This document shows, in pieces, positions 5,735 through 5,802 of a stretch of 5,802 bases of DNA (the first letter of the stretch is position 1; every line of letters starts with the position of its first letter). Source of the DNA: Trueperaceae bacterium (GTDB lineage: Bacteria; Deinococcota; Deinococci; Deinococcales; Trueperaceae); the NCBI GenBank assembly GCA_003567075.1, contig PXAU01000099.1, positions 1 to 5,802 on the forward strand. Reading direction: 5' to 3'. The notes under the pieces are model-generated. The model searched no databases and was not told the origin of the DNA. It saw only the letters and a program-made list of their open reading frames with translations. A program made the position numbers and the translations under genes.

Positions 5735-5802
5735 ATGTTCGATCCCACCGACCACCCCCACCGCCGCTTCGATCCCCTGCAGGGGCATTGGGTGCTGGTC
5801 TC
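5735..5802 (+). CDS. galT: Galactose-1-phosphate uridylyltransferase, N-terminal fragment (runs off window)
   Basis: Leloir-pathway enzyme that exchanges UMP between UDP-glucose and galactose-1-phosphate. Only the first 22 codons are present. They contain DHPHRRFDPLQGHWVLV at residues 6-22, which matches the conserved N-terminus of GalT (HRRxNPLTGxWVLVSPHR in many members). The catalytic His-Pro-His lies beyond the window. The start is supported by GGGAG 7 bases upstream and by the motif beginning right after it. Its presence with melA and a LacI-type regulator marks the locus as galactoside catabolism. The identification rests on a short segment, but the motif is distinctive. Confidence 0.85.
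   Translation, partial: MFDPTDHPHRRFDPLQGHWVLV

Overview
This 5.8 kb window comes from a strongly GC-rich bacterial genome (about 70 % G+C by eye, not counted). All genes lie on the + strand, are packed tightly, and strongly prefer G or C at third codon positions. The promoter-like elements are TANNNT boxes (TAGACT, TACGAT, TAGGCT) without recognisable -35 boxes, and one sits at leaderless spacing. This style fits Actinobacteria or Deinococcota (for example Trueperaceae), but there is no rRNA or other marker, so the taxonomy is a weak inference.

Layout: (1) 3-998, the C-terminal three quarters of a GH4 alpha-galactosidase (MelA type), open at the left edge; (2) a 77-bp gap with a TANNNT box and an imperfect inverted repeat; (3) 1076-2212, a LacI/GalR-family regulator with a long Ala/Pro-rich C-terminal tail; (4) 2209-3597, a true HemN (oxygen-independent coproporphyrinogen III dehydrogenase), whose start overlaps the regulator's stop as ATGA and is preceded by a TACGAT box at leaderless distance; (5) a 40-bp gap with a perfect 15-bp palindrome; (6) 3638-4693, a BchC-like medium-chain dehydrogenase lacking the usual zinc ligands; (7) 4690-5694, a Gfo/Idh/MocA oxidoreductase coupled to it by another ATGA overlap; (8) a 40-bp gap with a TAGGCT box and a Shine-Dalgarno sequence; (9) 5735-5802, the first 22 codons of galT, open at the right edge. 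No gene-free stretch exceeds 77 bp. I saw no tRNA, rRNA, CRISPR array, insertion sequence or attachment site.

Reading: this is mainly an alpha-galactoside utilisation locus. MelA would release galactose from melibiose or raffinose-type sugars, the LacI-type protein would sense the sugar, and GalT would carry galactose-1-phosphate into the Leloir pathway. The coupled dehydrogenase and Gfo/Idh/MocA pair lies between these functions and probably acts on a sugar or sugar derivative; its substrate cannot be read from sequence. HemN is a haem biosynthesis gene and looks like a passenger with its own promoter. I see no evidence of a wholly new system. The most interesting points are the leaderless promoter inside the regulator's 3' end and the zinc-less dehydrogenase/Gfo-Idh pair in a galactose context.
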